In this document: piece by piece, positions 1-10,235 of the stretch
Layout of the letters: each line of letters begins with the position of its first letter
Position numbering within the stretch: position 1 is the first letter of the stretch
Assembly (NCBI RefSeq): GCF_003149245.1
Contig: NZ_QGDL01000009.1
Location: 124,001 to 188,000 of the forward strand
From: Faecalicatena orotica
GTDB taxonomy: Bacteria > Bacillota > Clostridia > Lachnospirales > Lachnospiraceae
Reading direction: 5' to 3'
DNA length: 64,000 bases
Notes under the pieces: model-generated
What the model was told of the DNA's origin: nothing
The model's database searches: none
The model's input: the letters and a program-made list of their open reading frames with translations, nothing else
Program-made: the position numbers and the translations under genes

Positions 1-2
1 GC

Positions 3-329
3 GGGGATGAGCCGTATAATCCGTGTGAAGAGGAGTATGTAAAAGGCAGCGACTGGCTCATGCATGAGGCTTTCTGCCTGTTTGGTGAGGCGGATAAATT
101 TAAGCCTTATGAAAAGCACCACAGCACGGTGAAAGAAGCGTGCCAATTGGCGGAGGAGCTGAAAGTCCCGAACCTGATCCTTTACCATACCGAAGAAACA
201 CATCTGGCAGAGCGGAAGAAACTGTATACGAAGGAAGGGCAAGAGTATTACAGGGGGAATCTGTATGTGCCGGACGATGGGGATGTGTTTGAAGTGCAGA
301 TGGTTGGGAATATAAGAAATATACAATAA
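3..329 (+). CDS. MBL-fold metallo-hydrolase (RNase Z-like), C-terminal part
   Basis: The reading frame is open from base 3, so only the last 108 residues of a gene that begins before the window are visible. The fragment has WLMHEAFC, then a helix with HSTVKEACQLAEEL, then LILYHTEETHLAERKKLYTKEG. This arrangement (late His in an HST motif, a strand ending in LYHTEE, and a helix with conserved charged residues) is that of the C-terminal end of RNase Z-like metallo-beta-lactamase proteins. The N-terminal HxHxDH metal motif lies outside the window, so activity cannot be judged. A structured terminator-like element follows. The family call is reasonable; the substrate (tRNA 3' end or other) is unknown. 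Confidence 0.6.
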   Translation, partial: GDEPYNPCEEEYVKGSDWLMHEAFCLFGEADKFKPYEKHHSTVKEACQLAEELKVPNLILYHTEETHLAERKKLYTKEGQEYYRGNLYVPDDGDVFEVQMVGNIRNIQ

Positions 330-350
330 GTTATACCATTGAAATGTAAT

Positions 351-424
351 AAAAAGGCGTGTGATATGCGAGTGATGGCTGAATACAAAAACAGCCCGAA
401 AACGCGGTCTGCACGTCTTTTTTT
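351..424 (+). terminator. Imperfect branched stem ending in a T7 tract
   Basis: Bases 351-361 (AAAAAGGCGTG) pair with 412-424 (CACGTCTTTTTTT) through one G-U wobble. A GGCTG/CAGCC hairpin sits inside at 376-396. The T run makes it a likely terminator for the upstream gene. It lies immediately before the promoter of the giant prepilin, so a regulatory role is possible. It does not match the c-di-GMP-I riboswitch core. Confidence 0.5.
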
Positions 425-425
425 G

Positions 426-454
426 TTGCTTTTAATGGGGTAACGGGGTATGAT
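426..454 (+). promoter_or_regulatory. Candidate promoter of the giant prepilin/minor pilin operon
   Basis: TTGCTT (426-431) and TATGAT (449-454) are separated by 17 bases. The promoter directly follows the T-tract terminator and lies about 55 bases upstream of the first pilin start codon. Confidence 0.5.
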
Positions 455-510
455 AATAACAAGTAAGTAAGCGGGGGAAAGATCGTCGTGGGAAATAAGA
501 GGGAGTACAT

Positions 511-3500
511 ATGGATCACGTGAAAATAAAGAACAATACAAAAGGTTTTACACTGGTAGAGATGATTGTGACACTCATCATAACAGCGATACTGGCAGGT
601 GTAGTCATAGGAGGGGTGATTGCCTACCAGAGATATGCCACATTCAAGAAAAATAACGAATATGCCCAGACCATTTATACAGCGGCGCAATCGGCATTCA
701 CAAGGGCGAAGGCGGGCGGGCAGCTGGATGCGCTCGCAGAGCTGATGGAAAAAAGTGAATATAAAGTCAATCAGTTTTCCGAAAATATGATAGAAAACGG
801 AGCGTCCGGTTTCGGGACCGGCAGGGCTTACTATCTGTTTCTGGGGCCGGAGGCTCCGCAGACTGCAGAAGGAGAAGAGAGTGCATATAAAATTGTGTAT
901 GACATGATAGACGATTACGTCTATGATGCCACAATTTTAGATGCCGTTTTTTGCGTAGAATTTGACCCGATCGATGGGATTATTCTCGGAGTCTGCTATA
1001 ACGACAAGGCGGATTCCTTCTATTATGGCATGGCAGGCCAGGCGCCGGGAAAAGGCACATCCAATGATATCAGTGATCGTTCTGTGGAGGCGCGGAAGAA
1101 GATGCTGTTGGGGTACTATGGGCTGGATGATGTATCCGACCGGGCGCCAAGTTCATTGAAAAAGACAGCGTTAAGCAACGCAGAACTGGTAAATGGCGAT
1201 ACATTATATGTGAAATGGAGTCTGACTTCAAAATACAAATATATGACGAACCAGCTCAAGTATAAGATCCAGTTATATAATGCAGATACGAAGAAAATGG
1301 CCGCATCACTGGAAGTGAATAATATTCCCGATGCGAAAAACATCGTGAAAAGGCAGAATGCATCCAACGTGGGTGAAGATGAGCTGTATATCCAGTGCAA
1401 TGTGACGCTCTATGAAGAAGACGGAAAGACAAAGGCTGTTTTAAAGGATGTGCGTTTTCGTGCGTATGCCTCTGAGAACAGTGTGATGTATCTTGTACTG
1501 GATGCAGTCGATCTGGAAGCCGCATCGCTGTCGGAAAAGAAAGATGCCGATTATGGAGATACATACAGTATTAAAAGGCTTGGTCTGGAAGGGGTGAATC
1601 TGTATGCCAGAGTTCAGGCAGGCGGTTCTTTTTATAAGTCCAGCGCATGGAAACAGACGAATACAGAAAATGCCCTGTTTGCAGATACAAAAACCACGGA
1701 CGATGGCAAGACGGTAACTTATGGAGTTAAGAATGCAAGACATTTAAGCAACATCCGTTTTGCAGAAACAAATAAAAATGACAAGGACAGGGTAAATGAA
1801 ACTATATTCCTGCAAAAGGCAGACTTCAGCTGGGACGGGGAAAATGGCATAATCAGCCGGAAATCGGTTTTCAATAAGGGGAAAATCGTAAGTGCTGAGA
1901 AAGAAGGAAAAGAGAAGGCATTTCCTCCAATTGAAGAATTCGGTGAGGATTGTAAGTACACAGCGAAAGATGAGAAAAGCGGCAAGGTTTACCAGATTCA
2001 GAATATGCTTCTGTATGAAGTGCCTGTGTCTTCAAAGGCCGAATCAAAACCATTGGGAATTTTCCGCAATAATGCGGGGACGGTCGAATATGTATCCCTA
2101 AAGAAGGTTCAGGCAGAGGGTAAAGACTACGTCGGTACCATATGTGGACTAAACAAGGGCGTTTTACGGGATATTACGACTACAGGTGTCGTTAAGGGTA
2201 AAGATTATGTGGGTGGTATAGCCGGAAGCGATATCACCGGCAAAAAACAGACTGCAAATGGAGAGGAAGTCAGCTTAGTAGGCACTGAAAGAATATATGA
2301 AAACCTGAAAAATGGAGCCAGTGTGTCCGGGCAGTCCTATGTGGGCGGAATTACTGGATATATGTACGGGCGGTACAGGGTTTTAAACGCAGAGAGAACA
2401 CTTCTTATTCAGGACTGCAAAAACACAGGATATGTAGAAGGAAGCGGCTCCTGTATAGGCGGGATTGCAGGCTATAACAAGCTGACTATGATCAAAGACT
2501 GCACAAGTAACCCAATACCATCTGGCGAAAAGATGGCGGAAATTGAAGAAATGGCAGAAGCGGATACATGGACCGGAGATTTTGTGGGCGGTATTATAGG
2601 ACTCAACGAAAACGCAGCGATTACCGGATGCAGTACAGGTGCCGGGACAGCAAAAGGGTATGTGACAGGACGCTACTATGTGGGCGGCATAGCCGGAATC
2701 AATACGACGACAGCAGGCACGGCGTCCGGTCTTGACGGGGATGGCGCAGTCAGCCGCACTTATGTAATGGGTAAGGGATATGTTGGCGGTATTGTAGGGG
2801 CAAACGCCACTTTGGAAGGGGATATACAGAAGTATCTGCAGGGAGAAGGTACAATTGATGAGATTGTCCCGGCAAAGCAGCATGTTCCTTCTAATATAAG
2901 TAATTGGGAAAATACAGGAATTGTAGTTGCAGCAGAAAAATATGCAGGAGGTATTACCGGGTATAATGCCGGTAGTATTCTGGACTGCCGTACATCCTCA
3001 GATGCAGGCAGCCTGTCAGGCGCGAGTGCAATGGAAAATGCTTATGATATTGCCGCGAATGGGGACTATGCCGGAGGCGTGGCAGGTTATAACAACGGAA
3101 CAATCAGTGGAGTAAACAGTATCCCGGTCGTAAGTATCGTGGCAGGGCAGAATTATGTGGGAGGAATCATAGGATATAACGACACAGATGCAGTAGTAAC
3201 AAACTATATGCTGGCTGGCGGTTTCATAAAGGGAAATAATTTCGTGGGCGGATATGCCGGGGTAAACCGTTCCGTGCAGCTCTGCAGAGAATCTCTTGAG
3301 GCGAATCCTAATCTGGTAAAGGGTGAATTATATATCGGTGGTATATTGGGAGGCAATCTTTCAGCTTTGCAAAATCTTTATGTGAATATGTTATGTAATA
3401 CAGATAATTTCCTCGGAGGTGTGACCGGAACGGCCTTTGTGGGCGGATTTGTCGGGTATAACCGCAATATGGTAGACGGAAATGACGGCGGAGATTTGGC

Positions 3501-6500
3501 AGATATGGCAAAGATATACTATTCAGAAGAGGAGAGTAGTGATCCTTGTGCATGTGCAGATTATAACTTACTGTATGAAAAAGTGAAATCATATGATGAT
3601 ATAGCTTCTGCTGGTGAATTGTTTATCGGAAGTGACAAAATAATAACCGTAAACAGGCTGGGAAGCATTACAGGACAGATTCATGTCGGCGGAATACTGG
3701 GATATAATGCGAGTGGGTCGGCATTATATATTGTCGATGCAGTGAATAAGACACCTGTAACTGCTGAGTCCGTTATACAGGAAGATGGGAAAGCGTATTC
3801 CTACGCAGGCGGAATCACAGGTCTGGTAACAGAGAAAACATGGATTATGAGATGCTCAAATGATTCATCAGCGAGGATATCTTCAGAGGGGACTTATCTG
3901 GGTGGAATTGCGGAGCGGTGCAAAGGGGCTGTTAATGAATGTACAGTAAGCGCAGTAGGAAGTAGTGACAGAGACTATGTAGGTGGAATCGTAGGACGCA
4001 ATGATACAGAGGGATCTCTTGCAAGTAATGTTATATTAAATACAGTGACAGGACATGATTATGTCGGCGGTATGGCAGCGGAGAACTTTGGCACGATTAG
4101 AGGCAAGAATAATTCACAGTACAATTTTGCAGTTCAGGCATCCGGAAATTACGCAGGAGGCGTGGCAGGATGGAACCACAAAGGTGCAGTCATACAGGAG
4201 CATATTTTTGATAGTGGATACAGGCTTGAATCAGAAGGAAATTATGCAGGCGGCCTGATTGGACTGAACGAGGGGGATTTAAATAACTGCTCCATAAAAT
4301 CCTCTGCAATGGTCCGGGGGGATCAGTATGTAGGCGGTCTTGTCGGGAGTCAGCAGGGCGGTGTCATAACGGAATCCGTGAACAGGGCATCCGTAACAGC
4401 TGCACAGGGGTATTCCGGCGGAATTGCAGGCGAGATAATCAATGACAGTCTGGTCGATTCCTGTACAAATACCGGAGATATTCGCGCGGAACGTTCCGGA
4501 GATGCCGGCGGAATCACAGCCATATTAGAACAGGGTGCAAGAATAAATACTACGAAAAGTACGGGAAATGTAATCAGCTCGAACGGAAATGCAGCGGGAA
4601 TTGCGGCACTTAATTATGGAGAGATTACAGCTGCCAGTGCAAGTGGAACAATCACAGCGTTAAATGATGTTGGTGGAATTGCAGCCATAAATGATCATAT
4701 CATAAAAGAATCTGATGTGAGCCAGCTTACATACACTTCTGTTTCTGGCAGCTCTAACAGCCGGATAGGAGGAATTACAGCGTTAAATACAGAAAACGGG
4801 ATGATTGAAAACTGTACGGTTGGAAAAGGTGGAAAAGTTGCTATTTCTGCAAAAGTACCAGGCGGGTATTATGGAGGCCTTGCGGGAATTAACCGGGGGA
4901 CAGTCGCAGGAAGCAATGCCGGGGATGGCTATACAAAAGTTAGTGCGGATATTAACGCGGATACTTCGGATTCCGCGATATCTGCATACATGGGCGGGAT
5001 TACAGGATTGAATGAGGGCACGATCAGCTTCTATAGTTACTCGGGAACAATTACAGGTGATGGTGGAAGTGTTTATGGATATGGTGGAATCGCAGGCAGT
5101 AATGAGAACAGTATTACGGATTGTATGGCAGAGGGCGTGAAGATTACTACTAACGGCGCCGCAAACGATCCTGTTAGTGCAGGGGGGATTGCCGGACAGA
5201 ATGGTTTAGATGCCCGAATCAGCCATTGCAACTTCAAATCTGGTGAGATCAAAGCAAAGGTATACGGGCATGTAGGAGGTATGGCCGGAACCAATCAGGG
5301 AACCGTCTCGGAGAATAAATGCATGGGAGGCACGGTTTCACTGACTATTTCGCAGGGAAATATAGGCGGTCTTGTTGGTGTCAACGAATCATCAGCCCTA
5401 GTAGCGGAAAGCAGTACAGGCGGGAAAGGGAAAGATGGTAATGAATGGAACGTAAGTGCTACATCACATGCCACGGATAATGCAATTGGAGGTATCATAG
5501 GGTACAACCATTCGTCAAAATCATTGGATAAGCTTGTAAACTATGCGGATGTTAATAAAGATATTTCAGGCAATAACATTTCCGGCATTGGAGGTTTGGT
5601 TGGAAGACAGGAAAATCAGCTTTCCGATTCATGGGTTATGAAAGAATGCGTGAATTATGGTGATATAAAGGGTCCGATTGCAGTGGGAGGAATGATAGGG
5701 CGCTGGAAGTATAAGGGCGGTACGATTTTAAACTGTGAGAACTATGGCAGAATTAGCGCGCGTCAATCCAGAGTCGGCGGTATGGTTGGCGACTGCTATG
5801 CGATAGACAGTGGTCAGACATTGGATATGATACAGTGTAAAAACCAGGGGGTTCTTGCCGGTACAGAAGACATCGGGGGTATGATTGGAATGGCTACAGC
5901 AGTACCTAGTGTGGAAATATACATGAATTTTTATCAGTGTGTGAATATTGGTGTAATACAGGCATCATCTGAAACCGGGGCCGGTGGTATTGCTGGAAAT
6001 CTGGCAAATACCAAAGCAGAATATAATATCATACAGTGCAGGAACTATGGACTGTCTGAGAAAAAGATGTCAGGAATTGTAGGAGCAACCAGTGCTGAAA
6101 ATACAGTCATTAAAGATTGTTTTGGAGTTGCAGACTGCAGTGCACCGGTAACAAAAGCCAGTGTTAAAAGCGTGAATAGTAGTTATTATTTCGACAATTC
6201 ACTGATAGGGGTATTGGGCGACAAAGGCAGCAGATTATATGTGAAAAAGGAGGGGGATGTTTATACAGCTTATAATGCAAAATCAGGAAATGTACTGACA
6301 GGTCTTAGGGCGGATCCAACTTCCTCCGTTTATAATGATAAGACGGATACAGGTGTGAAACGTCTGGAGCTGTATAATACTATAGACAGCCAGTTGTTGG
6401 CCTATTATGAGCAAAAATATGGCAATGCAAAGCTGAATAATCCGACGAACGTTAACAGAACAGATGAAGGCGGTTCCTATCAGCTCTCATGGAACAAGGA

Positions 6501-9264
6501 TGCGTCAGCATATTATTACGAGGTGAAGGCAGAACTTTTTGATTCAGGGGAAAGCACGAATCCGGTTACTCAGGTTTATCAGGTATATGGTGCAAACAGT
6601 TATAATATATCAATAGAAGATGACTGGGATGGCAAATATCTGCAGTTGTCGGTAAGGGCAGTGAGTGGAAAAGAAGAATACAACTCTGACTGGGTGCTGT
6701 ATAAAAAGAATGGGGAAAGTAAATTACCAGTAGCACCATTTTTGGCAACACCACAGGTTCACATGGCACTTGAGTTGGAGAGTGCCCAGAAAGGTGGATA
6801 TCGTTTTGTACTGGAAAATAAAGATGATTATCCGCAGGAAGTGCAAAAAAATATAGTGATTCATACAACAGTAGGAGGGATAGACTATACATTTACTGCT
6901 GAACAGGGAGAATCTGATACTCTGTATAATAAAGATCTGGGAGCGAATACGATTGTCATAAACTATGCGGAGTACATACATGAAGATGGAAAGTACAGTA
7001 ATTCCATCAAGTATTCAAGGCAGACTTGGCCGATGTCCTATACAGAACTAAATAATAAAGAGACTGCAGAGATAACATTCAGCAATTTCAGCGGCAGCCT
7101 GACCGGATCTGTTGCATATGATTTGAAGGCAAAAGAAAAGAACGGCACGCAGGTAATCTATCGTGCGGAAATGCTTGCTTATGATGCAGATTTAAACATG
7201 CAGGTGGCAGTCTCCTCTGCAGTGGCTCGTCTGACGGAAGGATTATCTGTCATTCAATTGACAAATCTGCCGGATGAGATACAAGAACCGGGGACGAATG
7301 TAACCGTGCGGTGTTATCCCTGGAGAAGCCAGAACAATGTTGCGTTTTATGCAGACAAAGTTGCAGGAAACCTAACAGCAGAAGAAGTCCGTAATATGAA
7401 GGCTATTTATGACACAAGCGGAAACTTAAAGGGCGGATACGTTATTGAACGGACTGAGGATGGGAAATACGAAGTGATTTACAGTCCACTTGTTGCATAT
7501 GGTTTTACAAAACAGGTGAAATCATCAGAACTTACAGTGCCTAATAAGAAGAAACCAGACAGACAGCCGGCACCTGTACTTTCAGGGTCCTATAAGGAAG
7601 AGGAAGGAATATATACATTCAGCTGGGATGAGGGCAGCAGCGGGGGATCGTACAATGTTCTGGTAATAGGAATTCCGTTTGGCTCGAATAAAGAAGTCCA
7701 ATTAAAAACAGAAGATACTACAAAACATTCGATCGAAATGGATGGAAGCACATGGAACTATTCAGAAATAAAAGTGTCCGTCACGAGGCTGGGAACAAAA
7801 GACGGTGATAAGATCACTAAATTCAGTAACCGCTCCATGAAGTCTTACCAGATGACACTCCGGCTTTCGAAGATTACGCAGCCGTCAGTGGAACTGGAGA
7901 AAGATGAGCACGGGGAAACAAATAAAAACGAATTGCGTTATTCCGTAGCATGGCGGGGATATCAGGATGAGAATATGCTGAAGGATCTGGATACCTACGT
8001 GATTTATGCGAAGGATGTAACTGAAGGCAAAGCAGAAGAGAACAAGGTGAAAACAGCGGAATGGAAAAGTTCAGATACCTCAGCAGTGATTGATCTTGAA
8101 GCATTCGCAGGATGTACCGTGGAGATCTATGTGAATGGATTGGTAAAGGCAGACGCAGAACATTACAGAAATTCGTTTGATGGAATCAGTTATTCCTTTG
8201 ATGTCCCAACTAGAAAGGCAGGACCATCTGAAAATATCATCAGCCTGGATAAATCGGCATCCGATATTTTAGACTCTGCTGCGTTCGAAGACGAGGGAGT
8301 CCGGATTCTGGCAGCAGACCCTGACCGGACGGGAGCCGGAAAATATGAAATCAGACTGGCATTGTATGAGAAGTCCGGTCAACAGGAAGAGACAGCGGCC
8401 TTAGGCGATTTTGTGATGAATGGTTCCTTGAAAGACAGTTCATTTAACCTGAATAGAGATTCCGGTCTGCTGAAAGAGTATGCCGGTTATTATCTGGGCG
8501 TGAAGGTGAGGACTATTTCTGATAATGAAATCAGTTCCAAATGGTCCGCAGAAAAACGGTTCCCTCTTCCAAAGATGAGACTGGATGCGGTGCAGCTGAC
8601 AGAAGAACAGACTCTCCGGAAATGCAGCCAGAAAGTAACGATGGTTGGTGGTATGGTCGACGATACAGAGATTTCAGTGGAGCAAAATGCGCTTACATGG
8701 AGCGATATTGAATTCGTGGAAGGATATTCGATCTTGACTTCAACCAAAGACGGGAAGAATTATGATCTACGTCTGGTTAAGGGGGATGACAACCCTTTTA
8801 CGCTGTCAAAGAAGAGGATAGATGATAAGACCGGTAAGGAATACTGGGAAGAGCAGGACCTTATAAGTGCTGAATCTGAACAGACGGAAAATGGAACGGT
8901 CAAGACAACCTACTCCTTTGTATTTGGTTATGAACATGATATTGTTAATCAATCTGTAATGAAATACGAGACAAAAGTGAAAGGTTTTGTAGAATTCATT
9001 CAGTATACAAAGGATGCTGAGAGTTGGTATACATTCCAGATTATTCTGCCAGATATAACAACAGAAGGTGGGTTCAATGAGGTGGCAGGTGACTACGAGA
9101 ATGATCCATATGCATATCTGTTTACATCTGAAGTTACGATTACAGCCTTGACAAATGACACACAGCGGTATACGGATGCAAACCAGATGAAATGGCAGAG
9201 AAAACAGAATGAAGAAACCGGAAACTGGGAAACAAAAATTGAGGAACAAAAACCAGAGGATTAG
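511..9264 (+). CDS. Giant prepilin with GLUG-repeat array and Fn3-like modules
   Basis: A 2917-residue protein with a type III (prepilin) signal peptide: basic leader, G12 then FTLVE with Glu17 at +5, and a hydrophobic helix to about residue 40. It should be cleaved and methylated by the peptidase encoded downstream and inserted in a type IV pilus. Residues about 535-1860 hold roughly 40 repeats of the form YVGGIxGxN (GLUG family), spaced 20-50 residues apart, with stretches such as DCxNxG between them; these are expected to form a beta-helix. From about residue 1975 several Fn3-like segments follow (for example near 1985, 2350, 2455 and 2720). There is no LPXTG, no C-terminal membrane helix and no catalytic motif. 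Ordinary pilins are 100-200 residues, so this is more than ten times the norm. The start has an AGAGGGAG site 7-10 bases upstream. It is the first gene of a minor-pilin operon. Role as tip adhesin is inferred. Confidence 0.9.
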   Translation: MDHVKIKNNTKGFTLVEMIVTLIITAILAGVVIGGVIAYQRYATFKKNNEYAQTIYTAAQSAFTRAKAGGQLDALAELMEKSEYKVNQFSENMIENGASGFGTGRAYYLFLGPEAPQTAEGEESAYKIVYDMIDDYVYDATILDAVFCVEFDPIDGIILGVCYNDKADSFYYGMAGQAPGKGTSNDISDRSVEARKKMLLGYYGLDDVSDRAPSSLKKTALSNAELVNGDTLYVKWSLTSKYKYMTNQLKYKIQLYNADTKKMAASLEVNNIPDAKNIVKRQNASNVGEDELYIQCNVTLYEEDGKTKAVLKDVRFRAYASENSVMYLVLDAVDLEAASLSEKKDADYGDTYSIKRLGLEGVNLYARVQAGGSFYKSSAWKQTNTENALFADTKTTDDGKTVTYGVKNARHLSNIRFAETNKNDKDRVNETIFLQKADFSWDGENGIISRKSVFNKGKIVSAEKEGKEKAFPPIEEFGEDCKYTAKDEKSGKVYQIQNMLLYEVPVSSKAESKPLGIFRNNAGTVEYVSLKKVQAEGKDYVGTICGLNKGVLRDITTTGVVKGKDYVGGIAGSDITGKKQTANGEEVSLVGTERIYENLKNGASVSGQSYVGGITGYMYGRYRVLNAERTLLIQDCKNTGYVEGSGSCIGGIAGYNKLTMIKDCTSNPIPSGEKMAEIEEMAEADTWTGDFVGGIIGLNENAAITGCSTGAGTAKGYVTGRYYVGGIAGINTTTAGTASGLDGDGAVSRTYVMGKGYVGGIVGANATLEGDIQKYLQGEGTIDEIVPAKQHVPSNISNWENTGIVVAAEKYAGGITGYNAGSILDCRTSSDAGSLSGASAMENAYDIAANGDYAGGVAGYNNGTISGVNSIPVVSIVAGQNYVGGIIGYNDTDAVVTNYMLAGGFIKGNNFVGGYAGVNRSVQLCRESLEANPNLVKGELYIGGILGGNLSALQNLYVNMLCNTDNFLGGVTGTAFVGGFVGYNRNMVDGNDGGDLADMAKIYYSEEESSDPCACADYNLLYEKVKSYDDIASAGELFIGSDKIITVNRLGSITGQIHVGGILGYNASGSALYIVDAVNKTPVTAESVIQEDGKAYSYAGGITGLVTEKTWIMRCSNDSSARISSEGTYLGGIAERCKGAVNECTVSAVGSSDRDYVGGIVGRNDTEGSLASNVILNTVTGHDYVGGMAAENFGTIRGKNNSQYNFAVQASGNYAGGVAGWNHKGAVIQEHIFDSGYRLESEGNYAGGLIGLNEGDLNNCSIKSSAMVRGDQYVGGLVGSQQGGVITESVNRASVTAAQGYSGGIAGEIINDSLVDSCTNTGDIRAERSGDAGGITAILEQGARINTTKSTGNVISSNGNAAGIAALNYGEITAASASGTITALNDVGGIAAINDHIIKESDVSQLTYTSVSGSSNSRIGGITALNTENGMIENCTVGKGGKVAISAKVPGGYYGGLAGINRGTVAGSNAGDGYTKVSADINADTSDSAISAYMGGITGLNEGTISFYSYSGTITGDGGSVYGYGGIAGSNENSITDCMAEGVKITTNGAANDPVSAGGIAGQNGLDARISHCNFKSGEIKAKVYGHVGGMAGTNQGTVSENKCMGGTVSLTISQGNIGGLVGVNESSALVAESSTGGKGKDGNEWNVSATSHATDNAIGGIIGYNHSSKSLDKLVNYADVNKDISGNNISGIGGLVGRQENQLSDSWVMKECVNYGDIKGPIAVGGMIGRWKYKGGTILNCENYGRISARQSRVGGMVGDCYAIDSGQTLDMIQCKNQGVLAGTEDIGGMIGMATAVPSVEIYMNFYQCVNIGVIQASSETGAGGIAGNLANTKAEYNIIQCRNYGLSEKKMSGIVGATSAENTVIKDCFGVADCSAPVTKASVKSVNSSYYFDNSLIGVLGDKGSRLYVKKEGDVYTAYNAKSGNVLTGLRADPTSSVYNDKTDTGVKRLELYNTIDSQLLAYYEQKYGNAKLNNPTNVNRTDEGGSYQLSWNKDASAYYYEVKAELFDSGESTNPVTQVYQVYGANSYNISIEDDWDGKYLQLSVRAVSGKEEYNSDWVLYKKNGESKLPVAPFLATPQVHMALELESAQKGGYRFVLENKDDYPQEVQKNIVIHTTVGGIDYTFTAEQGESDTLYNKDLGANTIVINYAEYIHEDGKYSNSIKYSRQTWPMSYTELNNKETAEITFSNFSGSLTGSVAYDLKAKEKNGTQVIYRAEMLAYDADLNMQVAVSSAVARLTEGLSVIQLTNLPDEIQEPGTNVTVRCYPWRSQNNVAFYADKVAGNLTAEEVRNMKAIYDTSGNLKGGYVIERTEDGKYEVIYSPLVAYGFTKQVKSSELTVPNKKKPDRQPAPVLSGSYKEEEGIYTFSWDEGSSGGSYNVLVIGIPFGSNKEVQLKTEDTTKHSIEMDGSTWNYSEIKVSVTRLGTKDGDKITKFSNRSMKSYQMTLRLSKITQPSVELEKDEHGETNKNELRYSVAWRGYQDENMLKDLDTYVIYAKDVTEGKAEENKVKTAEWKSSDTSAVIDLEAFAGCTVEIYVNGLVKADAEHYRNSFDGISYSFDVPTRKAGPSENIISLDKSASDILDSAAFEDEGVRILAADPDRTGAGKYEIRLALYEKSGQQEETAALGDFVMNGSLKDSSFNLNRDSGLLKEYAGYYLGVKVRTISDNEISSKWSAEKRFPLPKMRLDAVQLTEEQTLRKCSQKVTMVGGMVDDTEISVEQNALTWSDIEFVEGYSILTSTKDGKNYDLRLVKGDDNPFTLSKKRIDDKTGKEYWEEQDLISAESEQTENGTVKTTYSFVFGYEHDIVNQSVMKYETKVKGFVEFIQYTKDAESWYTFQIILPDITTEGGFNEVAGDYENDPYAYLFTSEVTITALTNDTQRYTDANQMKWQRKQNEETGNWETKIEEQKPED

Positions 9265-9300
9265 TGTAGCCGGAGAAAGAATAAGAAAGGAGGGCAGACT

Positions 9301-9852
9301 ATGAAAGAAAATCAGAAAAAACAAGACGGAAGTGCATTGATAATGGTAGTCTGCCTTCTGTGCGTTTTCGCGGCACTCTCGTTGTCAATGACAGTCATGG
9401 CCTATCAGACGCTGAGCCAGTCACAACAGTCGGCAACAAAAGAACAGTGCCGGATATCTGCGATTACATACAGTCAGGTGCTGGAGCAGGAAATTACATC
9501 TGAGAAGACCACGGAAATAAAAACCTATCTTTATAATGAAATACACGGAAATACGTGGCCATATTACAGCCAGGGCAAAAGCGGGCATGAGAAGGAAGAC
9601 GCCTACCGGCATCTGACGACACATCTGGATTCACTGGCAACCACGAAATTCGGCGATATGAGTTCAGTCATGTACTGGGAAATGGATGGAGATTACGGTG
9701 AAATCGTGCTTGTAATGATTGTGACGAGTGAGCAGCATAACCAGAAATACAGTGTGACGACCAGATATGAGCTTAAGAAGCCTGAAGATGCAGGCGACGA
9801 GGAATGGAATCTCGACACATGGAAATGGGTAGTCACATGGCAGGGATTATAG
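9301..9852 (+). CDS. PilX-like minor prepilin
   Basis: A 183-residue protein with short basic leader, G10 followed by SALIMVVCLLCVFAALSLSM, then an amphipathic helix (residues 35-60) and a small C-terminal domain. The cleavage site is prepilin-like but +5 is Met15 instead of Glu. That is the feature of PilX/GspK-type pseudopilins, which sit at the tip of the fibre and dispense with Glu5. It is preceded by AGGAGGG and starts 36 bases after the giant prepilin, so the two are probably translated from one message. Function in priming or capping the pilus is inferred from family behaviour. Confidence 0.75.
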   Translation: MKENQKKQDGSALIMVVCLLCVFAALSLSMTVMAYQTLSQSQQSATKEQCRISAITYSQVLEQEITSEKTTEIKTYLYNEIHGNTWPYYSQGKSGHEKEDAYRHLTTHLDSLATTKFGDMSSVMYWEMDGDYGEIVLVMIVTSEQHNQKYSVTTRYELKKPEDAGDEEWNLDTWKWVVTWQGL

Positions 9853-9867
9853 CGGGGAGGAATCATA

Positions 9868-10182
9868 ATGTTAAAAGACAAAAAGGGAATGACTATGGTA
9901 GAAATCATAGTTGCATTTGCCATACTTTTAATCGGATTGAGTATGCTTTATAAAACAACAGTATTCTCCCTGCAGCAGATTCAAAAGGCGGATAAAATCC
10001 AGTCAGAAGTAGATGAACTGCTGAATGGGTACTATTTAAACCAAGACGAAGGAAAGTCTGCCGCCCCCCAGAATGCTGCGATTGAGATTGATGGGAAAAG
10101 TGCAGGAAGTTTAAAATTCTACACAGCGGATTACGAGAATGACGGCTATCACATATATTCGTTCATTCCTACAGGAGAATAA
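9868..10182 (+). CDS. PilV/ComGE-like minor prepilin
   Basis: A 104-residue protein starting MLKDKKGMTMVEIIVAFAIL. The prepilin site is G7/M8 with Glu12 at +5, followed by a hydrophobic helix to about residue 30. It has an unusual Met at +1, as in several PilV/GspI-type minor pilins. The C-terminal part is short and polar. GGGGAGG lies upstream and the gene begins 15 bases after the previous stop. It is part of the minor-pilin set 9301-10838. Confidence 0.75.
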   Translation: MLKDKKGMTMVEIIVAFAILLIGLSMLYKTTVFSLQQIQKADKIQSEVDELLNGYYLNQDEGKSAAPQNAAIEIDGKSAGSLKFYTADYENDGYHIYSFIPTGE

Positions 10183-10235
10183 AAAGTCCGGCCCGCAGTG
10201 TTTGAGCAGCTTTAACAGGAAAGAGGTGAGACGGG

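Noticed and set aside
330-510. A c-di-GMP riboswitch, common before clostridial pilus genes
   Set aside because: I looked for the GEMM-I core (GCAAA- and GGGACGCAAAGC-type motifs) here and before 11007 and did not find it. Only a terminator-like branched stem is present.
2100-6100. Repetitive DNA that could be taken for a CRISPR array or satellite repeat
   Set aside because: The repetition is at protein level (GLUG motif codons), with variable spacing and an unbroken reading frame.
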